DNA of 64,000 bases from Lysinibacillus cavernae (GCF_009724685.1 NZ_WMEF01000003.1:525335-589334), one strand, 5' to 3'. Numbered from the stretch's first letter, positions 1 through 8,042 are shown. Notes: generated by a model from the letters alone, not told the origin. Made by a program: numbers and translations.

Positions 1-107
1 GCAAAAAGGGTAATAATAGTTTTAGAGTTTGAAGATATAGATAAGTTTGCTGTAACAGTACTTATAACGGCTGCCAGTATCGCTAAGTAATATGGTCTTA
101 ATACCAT
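1..107 (-). CDS. Start of a membrane protein, truncated by the window edge
   Basis: Only about 35 codons are visible, from an ATG at 107 preceded by a strong ribosome binding site (AAAGGGGG). The visible N-terminus, MVLRPYYLAILAAVISTVTA, is strongly hydrophobic and looks like a first membrane segment or signal anchor. It begins 15 bases after the protease gene stops, so it is probably the third gene of an operon with the secreted protein and the protease. A transporter or immunity subunit would fit that context, but the fragment is too short to assign a family. Confidence 0.55.
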   Translation of the reverse strand, partial: MVLRPYYLAILAAVISTVTANLSISSNSKTIITLF

Positions 108-121
108 AAAATTGGCCCCCT

Positions 122-1015
122 TTACAATGAATCAATCTTTTCAAGTGCTTGTAAGTACGTTAATTCTTGACTATTAATAGATTCTAATAATGTTATAATA
201 GTATCATTTGACAGATTTTTATTTTTCAAAAAAGCATAATCTTTTAATAGTGCAATATAGCCTGATATTATAGCTGTTGCTTGAGATGTACCGCTAGTTT
301 TTATTATTGTTTCGTTCAAATTGATTGTTGATATTTCATGACCTGGCGCATTAATAGTTGCTGCGTTAGAGCCGCTTGTTAAATCAAGTACATTTCCTGA
401 AGCATCAATTGCCCCAACTGAAACTACTTCATCTAAAATTGCGGGATACATTAATTCTGTATTACCGTAATCTCCTGAGGATGCTACCACTGTAATACCC
501 TTATTAACTGCTGATTTTATTGCTTCTGTAATATCCTTATCCTCAAAATGGCTTGCAATACTTAAATTAATAATAGAGGCACCTTTTTGAATGGCCAATT
601 CAATAGCATTCTTTATAATTGTTGGTGAAACTGAATTATCATCATTCATCACTTTAATTGCCATTATTTGTGCTTCCGGACTTATACCTTTTATATTATC
701 ACTAATACCTTTAATTATGGAATACATCATAGTGCCATGACCATTTGTATCTTCAATATTTTCATCTACTAACGATTCTTCAAATTTTAAATTTCCACTG
801 TATATAGAATTTAGACCCGTGTCAATAATAGCAATTGTTTGTGATTTACCTTTAGAGATTTTATGAAGTTTTTCATAATCTAATAATTGTAATTCCCAAG
901 GTGTATCATCTTCGCTATTTTTCCCATAATCAGCTAAAAAAACACTATAAATTGCAAATGATATTCCTGAAAATACTAAAAGCGTCCAAATTACTTTAGA
1001 GGAAAATTTTTTCAA
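122..1015 (-). CDS. Subtilisin-like (S8) serine protease, secreted or membrane-anchored
   Basis: The 297-residue protein has an N-terminal hydrophobic segment (about residues 8-27) and a compact S8 catalytic domain. Asp65 lies in IIDTG, His93 in NGHGTMM and Ser244 in SGTSQAT, so the triad is complete. No inhibitor-type prodomain is visible between signal and catalytic core, as in some lantibiotic leader peptidases. The usual oxyanion-hole Asn (AAAGN block) seems to be Asp182 (ASSGD). The gene follows 46 bases after a secreted bacteriocin-like gene on the same strand, so processing of that product is a reasonable guess. Family assignment is firm; substrate is inference. Confidence 0.8.
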   Translation of the reverse strand: MKKFSSKVIWTLLVFSGISFAIYSVFLADYGKNSEDDTPWELQLLDYEKLHKISKGKSQTIAIIDTGLNSIYSGNLKFEESLVDENIEDTNGHGTMMYSIIKGISDNIKGISPEAQIMAIKVMNDDNSVSPTIIKNAIELAIQKGASIINLSIASHFEDKDITEAIKSAVNKGITVVASSGDYGNTELMYPAILDEVVSVGAIDASGNVLDLTSGSNAATINAPGHEISTINLNETIIKTSGTSQATAIISGYIALLKDYAFLKNKNLSNDTIITLLESINSQELTYLQALEKIDSL

Positions 1016-1061
1016 TTAAAGCACCTACTATAGATTTCCTATTATTAAATTTAATATTTAC

Positions 1062-1754
1062 TTACTGAGGCTCGACATCAAAAACTAATACCCAATACAA
1101 ATCGATTCTAACCCCTCTATTTGTGTTTCCATTATGATATTCTACACGGTTAGCTAATTGATTACACCATAGTGCCGTAACACCGTTAACAGAAGCAGGT
1201 ATTGCTCCAGCTGCTCCAAAAATAACACTAGCAAGTGCAAGACCAGTTGTCACACCAGCTGCATCTCTTAACGTGTATACATATTCCCTAGCAGCAGCTG
1301 TACTCATATATCGTCGATTACCCCACCAGTGAGATTCATCGTAAGTAGATCCACCCTGAATATAAAAGTTTTTATCAGTAGAATCTATCATTGTACCGTT
1401 ATCTAATACTATCAGTTTACCATCTTCAATATCCTCATTTAGATTATCGAATTGAATTTCTAAATCTTGGATTAAAGTTTCCTTTGTAATAGGTACATTT
1501 ATACCTTGTTCTCTAGAAAGATTATTTAACATTTGGATATCATATTGATCTAAATTACTTAAGATATTATCTTTTTCTGTAATTTTAAAACCTTCAGATG
1601 AAATATCTAGATTCTCTTCTATCACATTAATAATGTTTTCTAAACTTCGTTTATATTCTTCTTCATTGCTAGATGCTTTTGCATAAAATGGAACTTGAGT
1701 AAAAAATAATGCTAAGGCAATAATAAACACAATTATTTTTTTTATATTTTTCAT
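1062..1754 (-). CDS. Secreted bacteriocin-like protein of unknown function
   Basis: A 230-residue protein with a good signal peptide (cleavage likely after FYAKA near residue 28). The middle is acidic. Residues about 165-196 form a Gly/Ala-rich hydrophobic stretch (around TGLALASVIFGAAGAIPA) resembling the membrane-active segment of class II or circular bacteriocins. The C-terminus is rich in Trp and Tyr. A strong ribosome binding site (AAGGAG) precedes the ATG. It is followed by a subtilisin-like protease and a membrane protein, an arrangement typical of processed and exported peptides. I do not recognise a named family; a bacteriocin or toxin precursor is inference. Confidence 0.55.
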   Translation of the reverse strand: MKNIKKIIVFIIALALFFTQVPFYAKASSNEEEYKRSLENIINVIEENLDISSEGFKITEKDNILSNLDQYDIQMLNNLSREQGINVPITKETLIQDLEIQFDNLNEDIEDGKLIVLDNGTMIDSTDKNFYIQGGSTYDESHWWGNRRYMSTAAAREYVYTLRDAAGVTTGLALASVIFGAAGAIPASVNGVTALWCNQLANRVEYHNGNTNRGVRIDLYWVLVFDVEPQ

Positions 1755-2137
1755 TGTTAGTTCTCCTTAAAGTTTATTATTTTTACAAAAAATATCCTGC
1801 CGACAGATAAATAAAACTATACTCGAGTTAAATATATCCTATCATTTCCATAAATGTATGTTCAATGGTTGCTTCACGCCAATTTTTTGGCGCCTTTTTT
1901 CAATTTTATACACTTCACGCCACATTCCGCCAAATACAGCGCCATGTTTTGGCGGTTGAAATATTTCCCAATTATACTAAAGTAATATTTCCACCGATTT
2001 AACACAAAATAATTGACACATATACCATTATAGTGACCATTCATTTTCAATTGTAATTTAATTATATTTCACAATATCGTCACTTGACGTCGGATACAAA
2101 AACGTTGTATTGCATAAATATTGCTAAATACTATACT
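1755..2137. other. AT-rich intergenic stretch without a gene
   Basis: No convincing coding sequence. Near 1874-1965 there are several GGCG/CGCC inverted motifs (CGCCAATTTTTTGGCG and neighbours) that could fold. This is the boundary between the bacteriocin-like cluster and phage-derived sequence, so the far end of the older prophage may lie here, but I could not identify an attachment core. Confidence 0.4.
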
Positions 2138-2437
2138 TCATAGTTTTTTAACACGCTGTGCAATAATAATCTTCAAACCTTCACAATCACCGTTTGTCAT
2201 AGTTCCATTATCGAATTTCTCCAACCAAAACTTATCAATCAATCCTTTATCGACTGCCTGTTTTATATAATCACGTAATGCAGCCTTAGTTGTTGAGTTT
2301 GTAAATTTCATCATGTCATCATTCTCTACTATTTGTTTGTTCTGATTCATTTGGCTTCATAGCTCCCTAAATGCTTTCCAAGAAGCTATTCCAACGATTT
2401 CTGCAAATATAAGATGCGGATTTATTACGAAAAACCC
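2138..2437 (-). pseudogene. Remnant of a phage endolysin (amidase) C-terminus
   Basis: The stretch 2340-2437 aligns at DNA level with the inside of the intact prophage endolysin around 5240-5330 (shared GAATAGCTTCTTG and GCTATGAA blocks), but without an open frame. It continues into a 70-codon open frame (2138-2350) ending EGLKIIIAQRVKKL, which resembles the C-terminal domain of other Bacillaceae phage amidases. The catalytic half is missing. It abuts an integrase remnant on the opposite strand, so the interior of the old prophage was deleted. Confidence 0.75.
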
Positions 2438-2646
2438 TAGATGCATTAGAAATCGAACATATCTCCATCCATGGTTTACGACATATACATGCCAGTGTCT
2501 TAATCCATTAAGGTGCTAACATTCATTCTGTCTCTAAACGATTAGGACATTCAGATATTCAAACAACACTTGATAACTATTCGCACGTATTAAAAGAAAT
2601 GAAAGAACGAGATGAAGCAATAGCGATTAACGTTTATTCATCTTAA
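2438..2646 (+). pseudogene. Remnant of a tyrosine integrase C-terminus
   Basis: Translation shows integrase motifs: HGLRHIHASVLIH with the HxxR box, then SVSKRLGHSDIQTT and LDNYSHVLKEM with the catalytic Tyr. An in-frame TAA interrupts it at 2511-2513, and the frame appears to shift just after, so it is dead. The N-terminal half is absent. It is followed by a terminator-like hairpin and then the attachment core at 2812, the same layout as the intact integrase, terminator and core at 37.8-39.1 kb. It therefore marks the right end of an older prophage at this site. Confidence 0.8.
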
Positions 2647-2731
2647 TTTCTTTGTTCACCATGTTTACATTTTGTTTACCTAATTTAAATTTTATATGTT
2701 ATTCTATGCGATTTTCAAAATACCAATAAAA

Positions 2732-2781
2732 ACAAAAAAACGCTCAAAACCCAGTATTGATAAGGTTTCAAGCGCTTTTCA
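2732..2781 (+). terminator. Terminator-like hairpin after the integrase remnant
   Basis: An imperfect inverted repeat (AAACGCTC...AAACC against GGTTT...GCGCTTTT) precedes the left attachment core, matching the position of the terminator behind the intact integrase on the right side. Confidence 0.45.
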
Positions 2782-2811
2782 TTTCGGTTAAAAATCAACC
2801 ATTAATTTGTA

Positions 2812-2828
2812 ATTGACGTCCCAGGAGG
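2812..2828. other. attL core (17-bp copy of the tRNA-Arg 3' end)
   Basis: ATTGACGTCCCAGGAGG here equals 39082-39098, the 3' end of tRNA-Arg. Sequence diverges on both sides of the match. To its left lies an integrase remnant, so this copy was probably also the right attachment site of the older prophage. Confidence 0.85.
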
Positions 2829-2879
2829 AAGTATCCTATACTCCCGAAACGTTAGTATGACTGACTTTATATAAACTAT

Positions 2880-2901
2880 TGTGTAGAAAATGTGTAGAAA
2901 A
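2880..2901. repeat. Probable integrase arm-type site, left end
   Basis: Two tandem copies of TGTGTAGAAAA lie about 50 bp inside the left core. The same tandem pair occurs at 38942-38963 near the right core. Paired short direct repeats flanking the core are what tyrosine integrases bind with their N-terminal arm domain; the binding itself is inferred. Confidence 0.65.
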
Positions 2902-3237
2902 TAATGCATAAGCTTTTTTAGTTAATTAGGTAACTCACCCATAATTATGCCCTCGGAGGGCATAGTAAAAGTGCATAATATCAACGTTTTATAGGGTTAT
3001 TGTGTAGCATTTGTGTTGCGACAATTAATCCTTGTTTTTTTGCACTTAAATTACTTCTCTTACTCTACTAGGAATCGCATTCTTTATCAATAGGAAATTA
3101 TCCATTTTGAAATAACAGATAATTAGCTTAATAGAGTATATACTTATTAATAGAAACTAGATAAGTTGTATGATTTTTATATGTACATTTCTCCCATAAT
3201 TTCCTACAATAGAATTATTGAGGGAGGATTTTAAACT
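2902..3237. other. Left-end intergenic region of the prophage
   Basis: No gene seen. A perfect 8-bp-arm palindrome sits at 2947-2963 (ATGCCCTCGGAGGGCAT), and a further partial match to the arm repeat (TTGTGTAGC) near 3000. The stretch probably holds attP accessory sites and the promoter of the lipoprotein gene, whose ribosome binding site (GAGGGAGG) precedes 3238. Confidence 0.45.
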
Positions 3238-3750
3238 ATGAAAAAAATTTTTTATATTGGTGTTTTGTCAGCACTTTTACTAACTGCATGTGGAGAAGAA
3301 ACTGCTCCTAAAGAGAATACTTCAACTACTGAACAAACTGATACCAACACTAAACAAGCTGATACAAATACTGAGGTGTTTAATTGGCAGGAGGAAATCT
3401 CAAAATTAGCTTCAAATTCTGACACTGCTGCTGATAAATTTTATGCACTTGAAAAAATGTTAATGGAATATACTGCAACTGACTCAGAGGTTAAAGAATT
3501 TTCAACGTATATTGTTGATGACTATAAATCTGGTAACTACCTAAGTGAAATCGATAATCATAAACGTATGTTAACTAATATTTTTAAATCTTATTATGTT
3601 GAGAAAGATAGTGAAGGAGCAATAAAAGATTTCGCTTTTGATTACCTCCAAAACATGAAATATACATATCGTGGTGTCGATACTGTAGATAGTGAAGCTG
3701 TAAAATCTAATGAAGATCAAATGAATGAAGCTCTTAAACAAATTCAATAA
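3238..3750 (+). CDS. Prophage-encoded lipoprotein of unknown function
   Basis: A 170-residue protein with a classical lipoprotein signal: MKK, hydrophobic core, lipobox LLTAC with Cys18. A Thr/Asp/Asn-rich linker (residues 22-46) follows, then a helical domain with no recognised family. The gene lies on the plus strand, opposite to the lysis genes, has its own ribosome binding site (GAGGGAGG) and ends at a strong terminator. An independently expressed lipoprotein at the edge of a prophage is a typical lysogenic conversion gene; superinfection exclusion at the cell surface is one possibility, by inference only. Confidence 0.8.
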   Translation: MKKIFYIGVLSALLLTACGEETAPKENTSTTEQTDTNTKQADTNTEVFNWQEEISKLASNSDTAADKFYALEKMLMEYTATDSEVKEFSTYIVDDYKSGNYLSEIDNHKRMLTNIFKSYYVEKDSEGAIKDFAFDYLQNMKYTYRGVDTVDSEAVKSNEDQMNEALKQIQ

Positions 3751-3763
3751 TTATCTCAAACAC

Positions 3764-3794
3764 AAGCTACTCAAATCAAAGGAGTAGCTTTTTA
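3764..3794 (+). terminator. Intrinsic terminator after the lipoprotein gene
   Basis: Stem AAGCTACTC / GAGTAGCTT with a 9-base loop, followed by TTTT. Confidence 0.8.
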
Positions 3795-3852
3795 TGTGTA
3801 CTATTTACAGCATTTTCTATAGAATGAATTTACAAATATCTGTAAGGGGTGC

Positions 3853-4377
3853 ATGACATGGACACTATCGCTGAAACTATTATTCGCTGGATTTGGTAAA
3901 AAGAAAGCAATGGCTAAACAAATTCAAATGTTCGATGATCGCTTAACGGATCAAGGTGAAACTTTACTCGCTGTATGTGCATCCATAAAAGGCATCAAAC
4001 AGCTTTATGTTACTGACAAACGTATTTTATTACACGAAATCAAAGGCATTGTTTCAAACGATGAAAGAAGCATTCCTTTAGCTTCAATTAGCAGTATCAA
4101 CATTTCTAATAAGCTCGTTTACTCAACAATTGAGATCGTATCTACTGGAAACAAAGCAATCATTGATGATGTGCCAGCGCATATAGCACTTGAAATTAAG
4201 AGTGGGATTGAGAACCTTAAAGCAATGGCTAAAACGTCAACTGCACCTACAGGTAAACAGGAAAAGGACATGTTTGATGTAGCTGATGAAATTCGAGAAT
4301 TGAAGGAACTATTAGAGGACGAATTAATAACTCAGGAAGAATTTGACGCGAAGAAAAAGCAATTGTTAGGGATATAA
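3853..4377 (+). CDS. PH-like domain protein with C-terminal SHOCT module
   Basis: Of 174 residues, about 38-122 resemble the bacterial PH-like (YokE/bPH) fold: strands around KQLYVTDKRILLHE and SSINISNKLVYSTIEIV. The last 30 residues (DEIRELKELLEDELITQEEF) match the short SHOCT oligomerisation motif. PH-SHOCT proteins are common in Firmicutes and their phages and are thought to act in membrane or protein association. Start ATG at 3853 follows AAGGGGTGC. It sits between two other cargo genes. Domain calls are good; function unknown. Confidence 0.75.
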   Translation: MTWTLSLKLLFAGFGKKKAMAKQIQMFDDRLTDQGETLLAVCASIKGIKQLYVTDKRILLHEIKGIVSNDERSIPLASISSINISNKLVYSTIEIVSTGNKAIIDDVPAHIALEIKSGIENLKAMAKTSTAPTGKQEKDMFDVADEIRELKELLEDELITQEEFDAKKKQLLGI

Positions 4378-4433
4378 AACACGATCAAAAATATAAAATT
4401 TTGTTTTTTGGCAAAAGGAGAAAGGAATATTCT

Positions 4434-4988
4434 ATGAATAAAATTAACATAAAACCTATGAGAAAAGATTTGAAGAAAAAATTAAAGGTTATTAAACAAA
4501 ATGCAGAAAAAATACAAGAATATATTATAGATGGAGAAAAAGAACTCGATAAAGAGTATTTACTTCCTGACTTTACAAAAATGGAAATTGGTGATTATTT
4601 CAAATTTAGAATAAATCAATTATTGGCATCCTTAATTATTGAGACAATGTCCACAATCGAAGGTGCACTAAAAATAATTTACCAAATATTGAACACTAGT
4701 GATAATATACAAGAATTACATAATGTAAATGTAACGAAAATTATTTCAAAGTTCAAAAGAGAGACTTCGGTCAAAATGGACCAATCAGATTTTCGTTTAT
4801 TAAACACTTTTATTGAAAAAAGAAACATTCTAGTTCATGAACAATTTAATATTGCAGCAATCGAAAATAATGAAAGCAATCAATATAATTATGTAATAAG
4901 TTACATAAATTCAAGTTCTAGAATTATTAATCAATATTTGAAGGACATTGAGCAACACTTGAAAAAGAAAGGAAAAAGAAAAAAGTAA
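4434..4988 (+). CDS. HEPN-like helical protein, possible RNase effector
   Basis: I place the start at the ATG at 4434, preceded by GAAAGGA with 7-base spacing; an upstream in-frame start at 4401 lacks a good site. The 184-residue protein is helical and lysine-rich. It contains EKRNILVHE, giving Arg130-Asn-x3-His135, the Rx4-6H signature of HEPN domains, many of which are metal-independent RNases in toxin-antitoxin, abortive infection or CRISPR accessory proteins. Its base composition is more AT-rich than the late genes. No obvious antitoxin neighbour is present. HEPN membership rests on one motif plus helical character. Confidence 0.55.
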   Translation: MNKINIKPMRKDLKKKLKVIKQNAEKIQEYIIDGEKELDKEYLLPDFTKMEIGDYFKFRINQLLASLIIETMSTIEGALKIIYQILNTSDNIQELHNVNVTKIISKFKRETSVKMDQSDFRLLNTFIEKRNILVHEQFNIAAIENNESNQYNYVISYINSSSRIINQYLKDIEQHLKKKGKRKK

Positions 4989-5018
4989 CGCATAAATATT
5001 AGTTATTTGCCAATTAAT

Positions 5019-5058
5019 AATGACCAGGTACTCATATGAGCGCCTGGTCATTGCTTTT
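5019..5058. terminator. Bidirectional terminator between cargo and lysis genes
   Basis: AATGACCAGG / CCTGGTCATT stem with a 14-base loop, placed between convergent genes ending at 4988 (plus) and 5057 (minus). Confidence 0.8.
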
Positions 5059-5764
5059 ACTTAGTTTTTCGATTTGTATATGCCATGGCATAACTTATAA
5101 GTTCTTTGTCGGTATACTTATCTACATTTTCATGTTTGCTAGAAAATAACTTTTCTTCTACACCTCGCTTAATCATTTCTTTACATGAAGCACGACCAGT
5201 TTCATTTAATAATTCTTGTGCCAACTCATTTCCCTCCTTTTGTCCTGATTCTTTTGGTTTCATAGCTTCCTCTATACGTTTCAAGAAGCTATTCCAGCGG
5301 TCTTCTGCCAAAATGCGGTGAGGGCAATATTTCCCTGACCAATCCTGGTGTTTCTTCACTCGCTCAATACCCCATCCAAACTGTTTTAAAAGCTTTGCAA
5401 TGTATTGAACAGCGTTTTCCTCTGCAACGCCATAACGCACACCACCACTTTTGCTATAGCAAATCTCTACTCCAATAGATAGGCGATTACCTTTCTTTAA
5501 AGCGTTAGGATCTTTGTCGCCACCACCATCACCCGTATGCCAAGCTGAGCGATTAAAAGGTATTGCCTGAATAACCTCTTTATCATCTACTGCAACGTGA
5601 TAAGAGACCTGATTGTTATTGCCAAGCATGTAGGCAATTTCATTAGCTGCAGGCGCATCATTGGCTGTATTGTGTACTGTAATAAATTGTGGTGCCATGG
5701 TATATGGAGCCTTTAATGAATACTTATTTGAAGGTAAAAGAGTTTGTTGGAATATGTAGCTCAT
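5057..5764 (-). CDS. xlyA: Phage endolysin, N-acetylmuramoyl-L-alanine amidase
   Basis: A 235-residue amidase_2-family enzyme that cuts the MurNAc-L-Ala bond of peptidoglycan at the end of the lytic cycle. The zinc site is visible as His31 (ITVHNT), His139 (KKHQDW) and Cys147 (KYCPHR), with AWHTGDG also conserved. The C-terminal ~60 residues form a small domain likely to target the wall. The start overlaps the holin stop by 4 bases (ATGA). It is the last gene of the late transcript. XlyA-like by family; the symbol is by analogy. Confidence 0.9.
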   Translation of the reverse strand: MSYIFQQTLLPSNKYSLKAPYTMAPQFITVHNTANDAPAANEIAYMLGNNNQVSYHVAVDDKEVIQAIPFNRSAWHTGDGGGDKDPNALKKGNRLSIGVEICYSKSGGVRYGVAEENAVQYIAKLLKQFGWGIERVKKHQDWSGKYCPHRILAEDRWNSFLKRIEEAMKPKESGQKEGNELAQELLNETGRASCKEMIKRGVEEKLFSSKHENVDKYTDKELISYAMAYTNRKTK

Positions 5765-6165
5765 TTAACCTCACCCTCTCCTGTTTTATCCTTAACGATT
5801 GCTAAAATATTTTTTACAAAGTCAGGCATTGGCAAGCCCATTTTAGTACCGTTTTCCGTGATTGAAATAAATTCTAGTACACAAAATGCAATGGCTGCCC
5901 CATCCCCTGCGTACTCGATACCAGGGATCACAACGGACAATAAATAAACTGATCCAACTAACATTAGATAATAGATTTTCCGTATGATGCCGTTAAAGCC
6001 TGTACGACTATTTAAGTTTTGATTAACAACTCCACTCATGATGCCAGTTGCATAGTCAATAGCCATGAAACCGATAAGAACGGTAACGGCCATTCCCAGA
6101 CCATCCACTGAATATGAAACGATTGTGCCTATGGTTCCACTTACTAGAGCAATCCATTTTTCCAT
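5761..6165 (-). CDS. Phage holin (holin 4 / TcdE-like family)
   Basis: The ATG at 6165 is preferred (GAGGG upstream) over an earlier in-frame codon at 6201. The 134-residue protein has about three hydrophobic segments and the family's typical core around IDYATGIMSG and NSRTGFNGIIRKIYYLM. It should oligomerise in the membrane and release the endolysin. Its stop overlaps the endolysin start, giving translational coupling of holin and lysin. Confidence 0.88.
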   Translation of the reverse strand: MEKWIALVSGTIGTIVSYSVDGLGMAVTVLIGFMAIDYATGIMSGVVNQNLNSRTGFNGIIRKIYYLMLVGSVYLLSVVIPGIEYAGDGAAIAFCVLEFISITENGTKMGLPMPDFVKNILAIVKDKTGEGEVK

Positions 6166-6245
6166 TTGAACACTTCCCTCTTTGCATAATAAAAAGGACA
6201 CGCCTTATGACGTATCCTTTAATTCCCCAAACTTTTATGGAATAT

Positions 6246-6271
6246 AAAAAGCACCCTCATTTGAGAATGCT
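6246..6271 (-). terminator. Terminator after the small gene at 6325-6654
   Basis: On the minus strand AGCATTCTC / GAGGGTGCT with a 4-base loop is followed by TTTTA. Confidence 0.6.
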
Positions 6272-6324
6272 CATTTTTTATTAAAACTCCATACCACTTT
6301 TTTCTGAATTTGTGGCAAAATACG

Positions 6325-6654
6325 TTACTTCCTTGTTTTTAACATTACTTTCTCGTATTTTGTGATAGCTTCAAGGATAGCACCATTTTCGCTATAGTCA
6401 TCTAAATTAATGCCTGAATCCTCAGCCCATTTTGAAAATAACTTTTCTTTAAAACCACTTTCTTCATAAGAACTAATAATAGAAAGCAAATCGGAAATAT
6501 GATTTCCAACAGGATATCCTAGATGATAAGTAATTCTTGTTTCGTCCCCACTTTCATCGTATGAATATTTTGTTGTATCAATCAATTTCCAACCGTCTTT
6601 TAAATAGCTATTTACATCTCTTTCTGTAGCAGCTGCAATTTTAATATAATCCAT
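6325..6654 (-). CDS. Small phage protein of unknown function
   Basis: The ATG at 6654 with GGGAG six bases upstream is the likely start (109 residues); a longer frame from 6675 places its codon before that site. The N-terminus (KIAAATERDVNSYLKDGWKL) resembles short phage or plasmid proteins with a conserved GWKL turn. It lies between the XkdX-like gene and the holin but is followed by its own terminator, so it may be an added cargo gene. No function assigned. Confidence 0.6.
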   Translation of the reverse strand: MDYIKIAAATERDVNSYLKDGWKLIDTTKYSYDESGDETRITYHLGYPVGNHISDLLSIISSYEESGFKEKLFSKWAEDSGINLDDYSENGAILEAITKYEKVMLKTRK

Positions 6655-6740
6655 ACTTAACTCCCTACCTTTCATCTACTACAATTTCGACAAAAGGTAA
6701 TGTTTTCCTTCTTTATTAGACATAAAAAATAACGCTAAGT

Positions 6741-6902
6741 CTATGCTTGCGTTTGCTGTGTATCCATATCTGTTAATAGCTGAGTATATTCTTCATCCGC
6801 CAGTTGATTATTGGCGTAGAAGACATTTACTTTCTTTAGCATATCATCATAGCTGTAACGGTTGCGATCAATTAAAAATTTACATAAGTCATATACCTTC
6901 AT
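6741..6902 (-). CDS. xkdX: XkdX-like small tail-region protein
   Basis: A 53-residue frame (MKVYDLCKFLIDRNRYSYDD...), typical of the tiny XkdX proteins at the end of PBSX-type tail operons. It starts with TAATG coupling, its ATG sharing a base with the stop codon of the gene before it. Function in the family is unknown. Confidence 0.65.
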   Translation of the reverse strand: MKVYDLCKFLIDRNRYSYDDMLKKVNVFYANNQLADEEYTQLLTDMDTQQTQA

Positions 6903-7192
6903 TATAATTTTCCTCCCTGGATGCCCATTTCATTCATGGCAATTAAGTATTCTGTATTGATAAGCGTTTGTGCCTGCATTTCTTCAACGGTTGGCGGTGA
7001 CTCAATTGGCGTTGGTTCGGGTATAACTGGCGCTTTAAATTCGCCTGTTTCGCTGTTGTAGTCCCAACCTTCCTGAATATCGTCTCGGCCTGTAATCTCT
7101 ATAAAATTCTCCTGATTAGGATAAGGAGGCAGTTTTTCAGCTTCAAAAATCCAATGTGCTTTAGTGTTTTGAATTTGTACGAATTTCTTCAC
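6902..7192 (-). CDS. Small fibre-associated phage protein
   Basis: A 96-residue protein, aromatic and charged in the N-terminal half (KAHWIFEAEKLPPYPNQENF), then a proline-rich linker (PVIPEPTPIESPPT) and a short helix. Proteins of this shape follow tail-fibre genes in Bacillaceae phages, often in the XkdW position, and may act as fibre chaperones. No residue-level evidence of function. Confidence 0.6.
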   Translation of the reverse strand: MKKFVQIQNTKAHWIFEAEKLPPYPNQENFIEITGRDDIQEGWDYNSETGEFKAPVIPEPTPIESPPTVEEMQAQTLINTEYLIAMNEMGIQGGKL

Positions 7193-7205
7193 TCTCTATC
7201 ACTCC

Positions 7206-8042
7206 TTAATACTCTATAATGACAATGCCATCGCCACCATTGGCAGATGTTTTTCTCGTAACACCGCCTGACCCTGCGCCATAACCAATAGTATTTTGGG
7301 TTATAGAATTAGCATCACCGCCATTACCAAATCCAGCACCACCACCTAGAGCGTACAAGACATTTCCAGCAGAATCATTATTTGAAATTCTAAGCATTAC
7401 TCCTCCTATGCCATAAGGAGTATTAACGAGATCTGTAACAAATGCGTCCAATGCATACATATTAACACTCGATGGTATGGTTCCAGGATTACAAATCGGA
7501 TTATTGCCGAAAGCCTTAGCGAATCCATCAGGATACGCTCTCAATGGTGCACCTCCTGAACCTCCATTACAAACAATGCCAAAAGCTGAAGAAGCTCCCC
7601 CAGCTTTTCCTGTTACTTGTTGTCCATTAGTGGTACCTGTTACACCTTCTCCCCCCTTACCAACAATAATCGTATACTGAGTATTTGGTACAACTTTCAC
7701 TGGCTTACCTGCTACATATGCGCCTCCCCAACCACCCCAAGGGTAGGAAATAACCTCATATCCAACTGCAGCGCCACTACCTCCACCCCCAAACATTGTT
7801 AATCTAATTACCTTCACACCTTCTGGACATGTCCATGTATAAGTGCCAGGTGTATTAAATAGATCGATGTTTCTTTTTAAATCACCGTTTTGTATTTTTT
7901 GCAAGACAGTATCTTGTTTTACATTCAAGCTATCTACACCTGTTTTAGTGGTATCTGTAGTAGTTTTGATTGTATCTACTATATTTTTTATTGCATCTTG
8001 TGTTAGTTTATCAGGAAAATATGTCTTTTCAATTTCTGTCAT
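7206..8042 (-). CDS. Tail fibre tip, glycine-rich receptor-binding protein
   Basis: A 278-residue protein. Residues 1-60 are helical and coiled-coil-like. After a GTYTWTCPEGVKVIRLTMFG strand block the protein becomes extremely glycine-rich (MFGGGGSGA, GGWGGAYV, GGNGG-type runs to the end). This is the pattern of polyglycine-helix adhesin tips such as the gp38-type adhesins of some T-even phages, where loops between glycine strands choose the receptor. It is the last large tail gene before lysis. Confidence 0.75.
   Translation of the reverse strand: MTEIEKTYFPDKLTQDAIKNIVDTIKTTTDTTKTGVDSLNVKQDTVLQKIQNGDLKRNIDLFNTPGTYTWTCPEGVKVIRLTMFGGGGSGAAVGYEVISYPWGGWGGAYVAGKPVKVVPNTQYTIIVGKGGEGVTGTTNGQQVTGKAGGASSAFGIVCNGGSGGAPLRAYPDGFAKAFGNNPICNPGTIPSSVNMYALDAFVTDLVNTPYGIGGVMLRISNNDSAGNVLYALGGGAGFGNGGDANSITQNTIGYGAGSGGVTRKTSANGGDGIVIIEY

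Noticed and set aside
2138..2350. 70-codon frame taken as an intact small gene
   Set aside because: It continues upstream into sequence homologous to the endolysin without an open frame, so it is a fragment of a broken gene.
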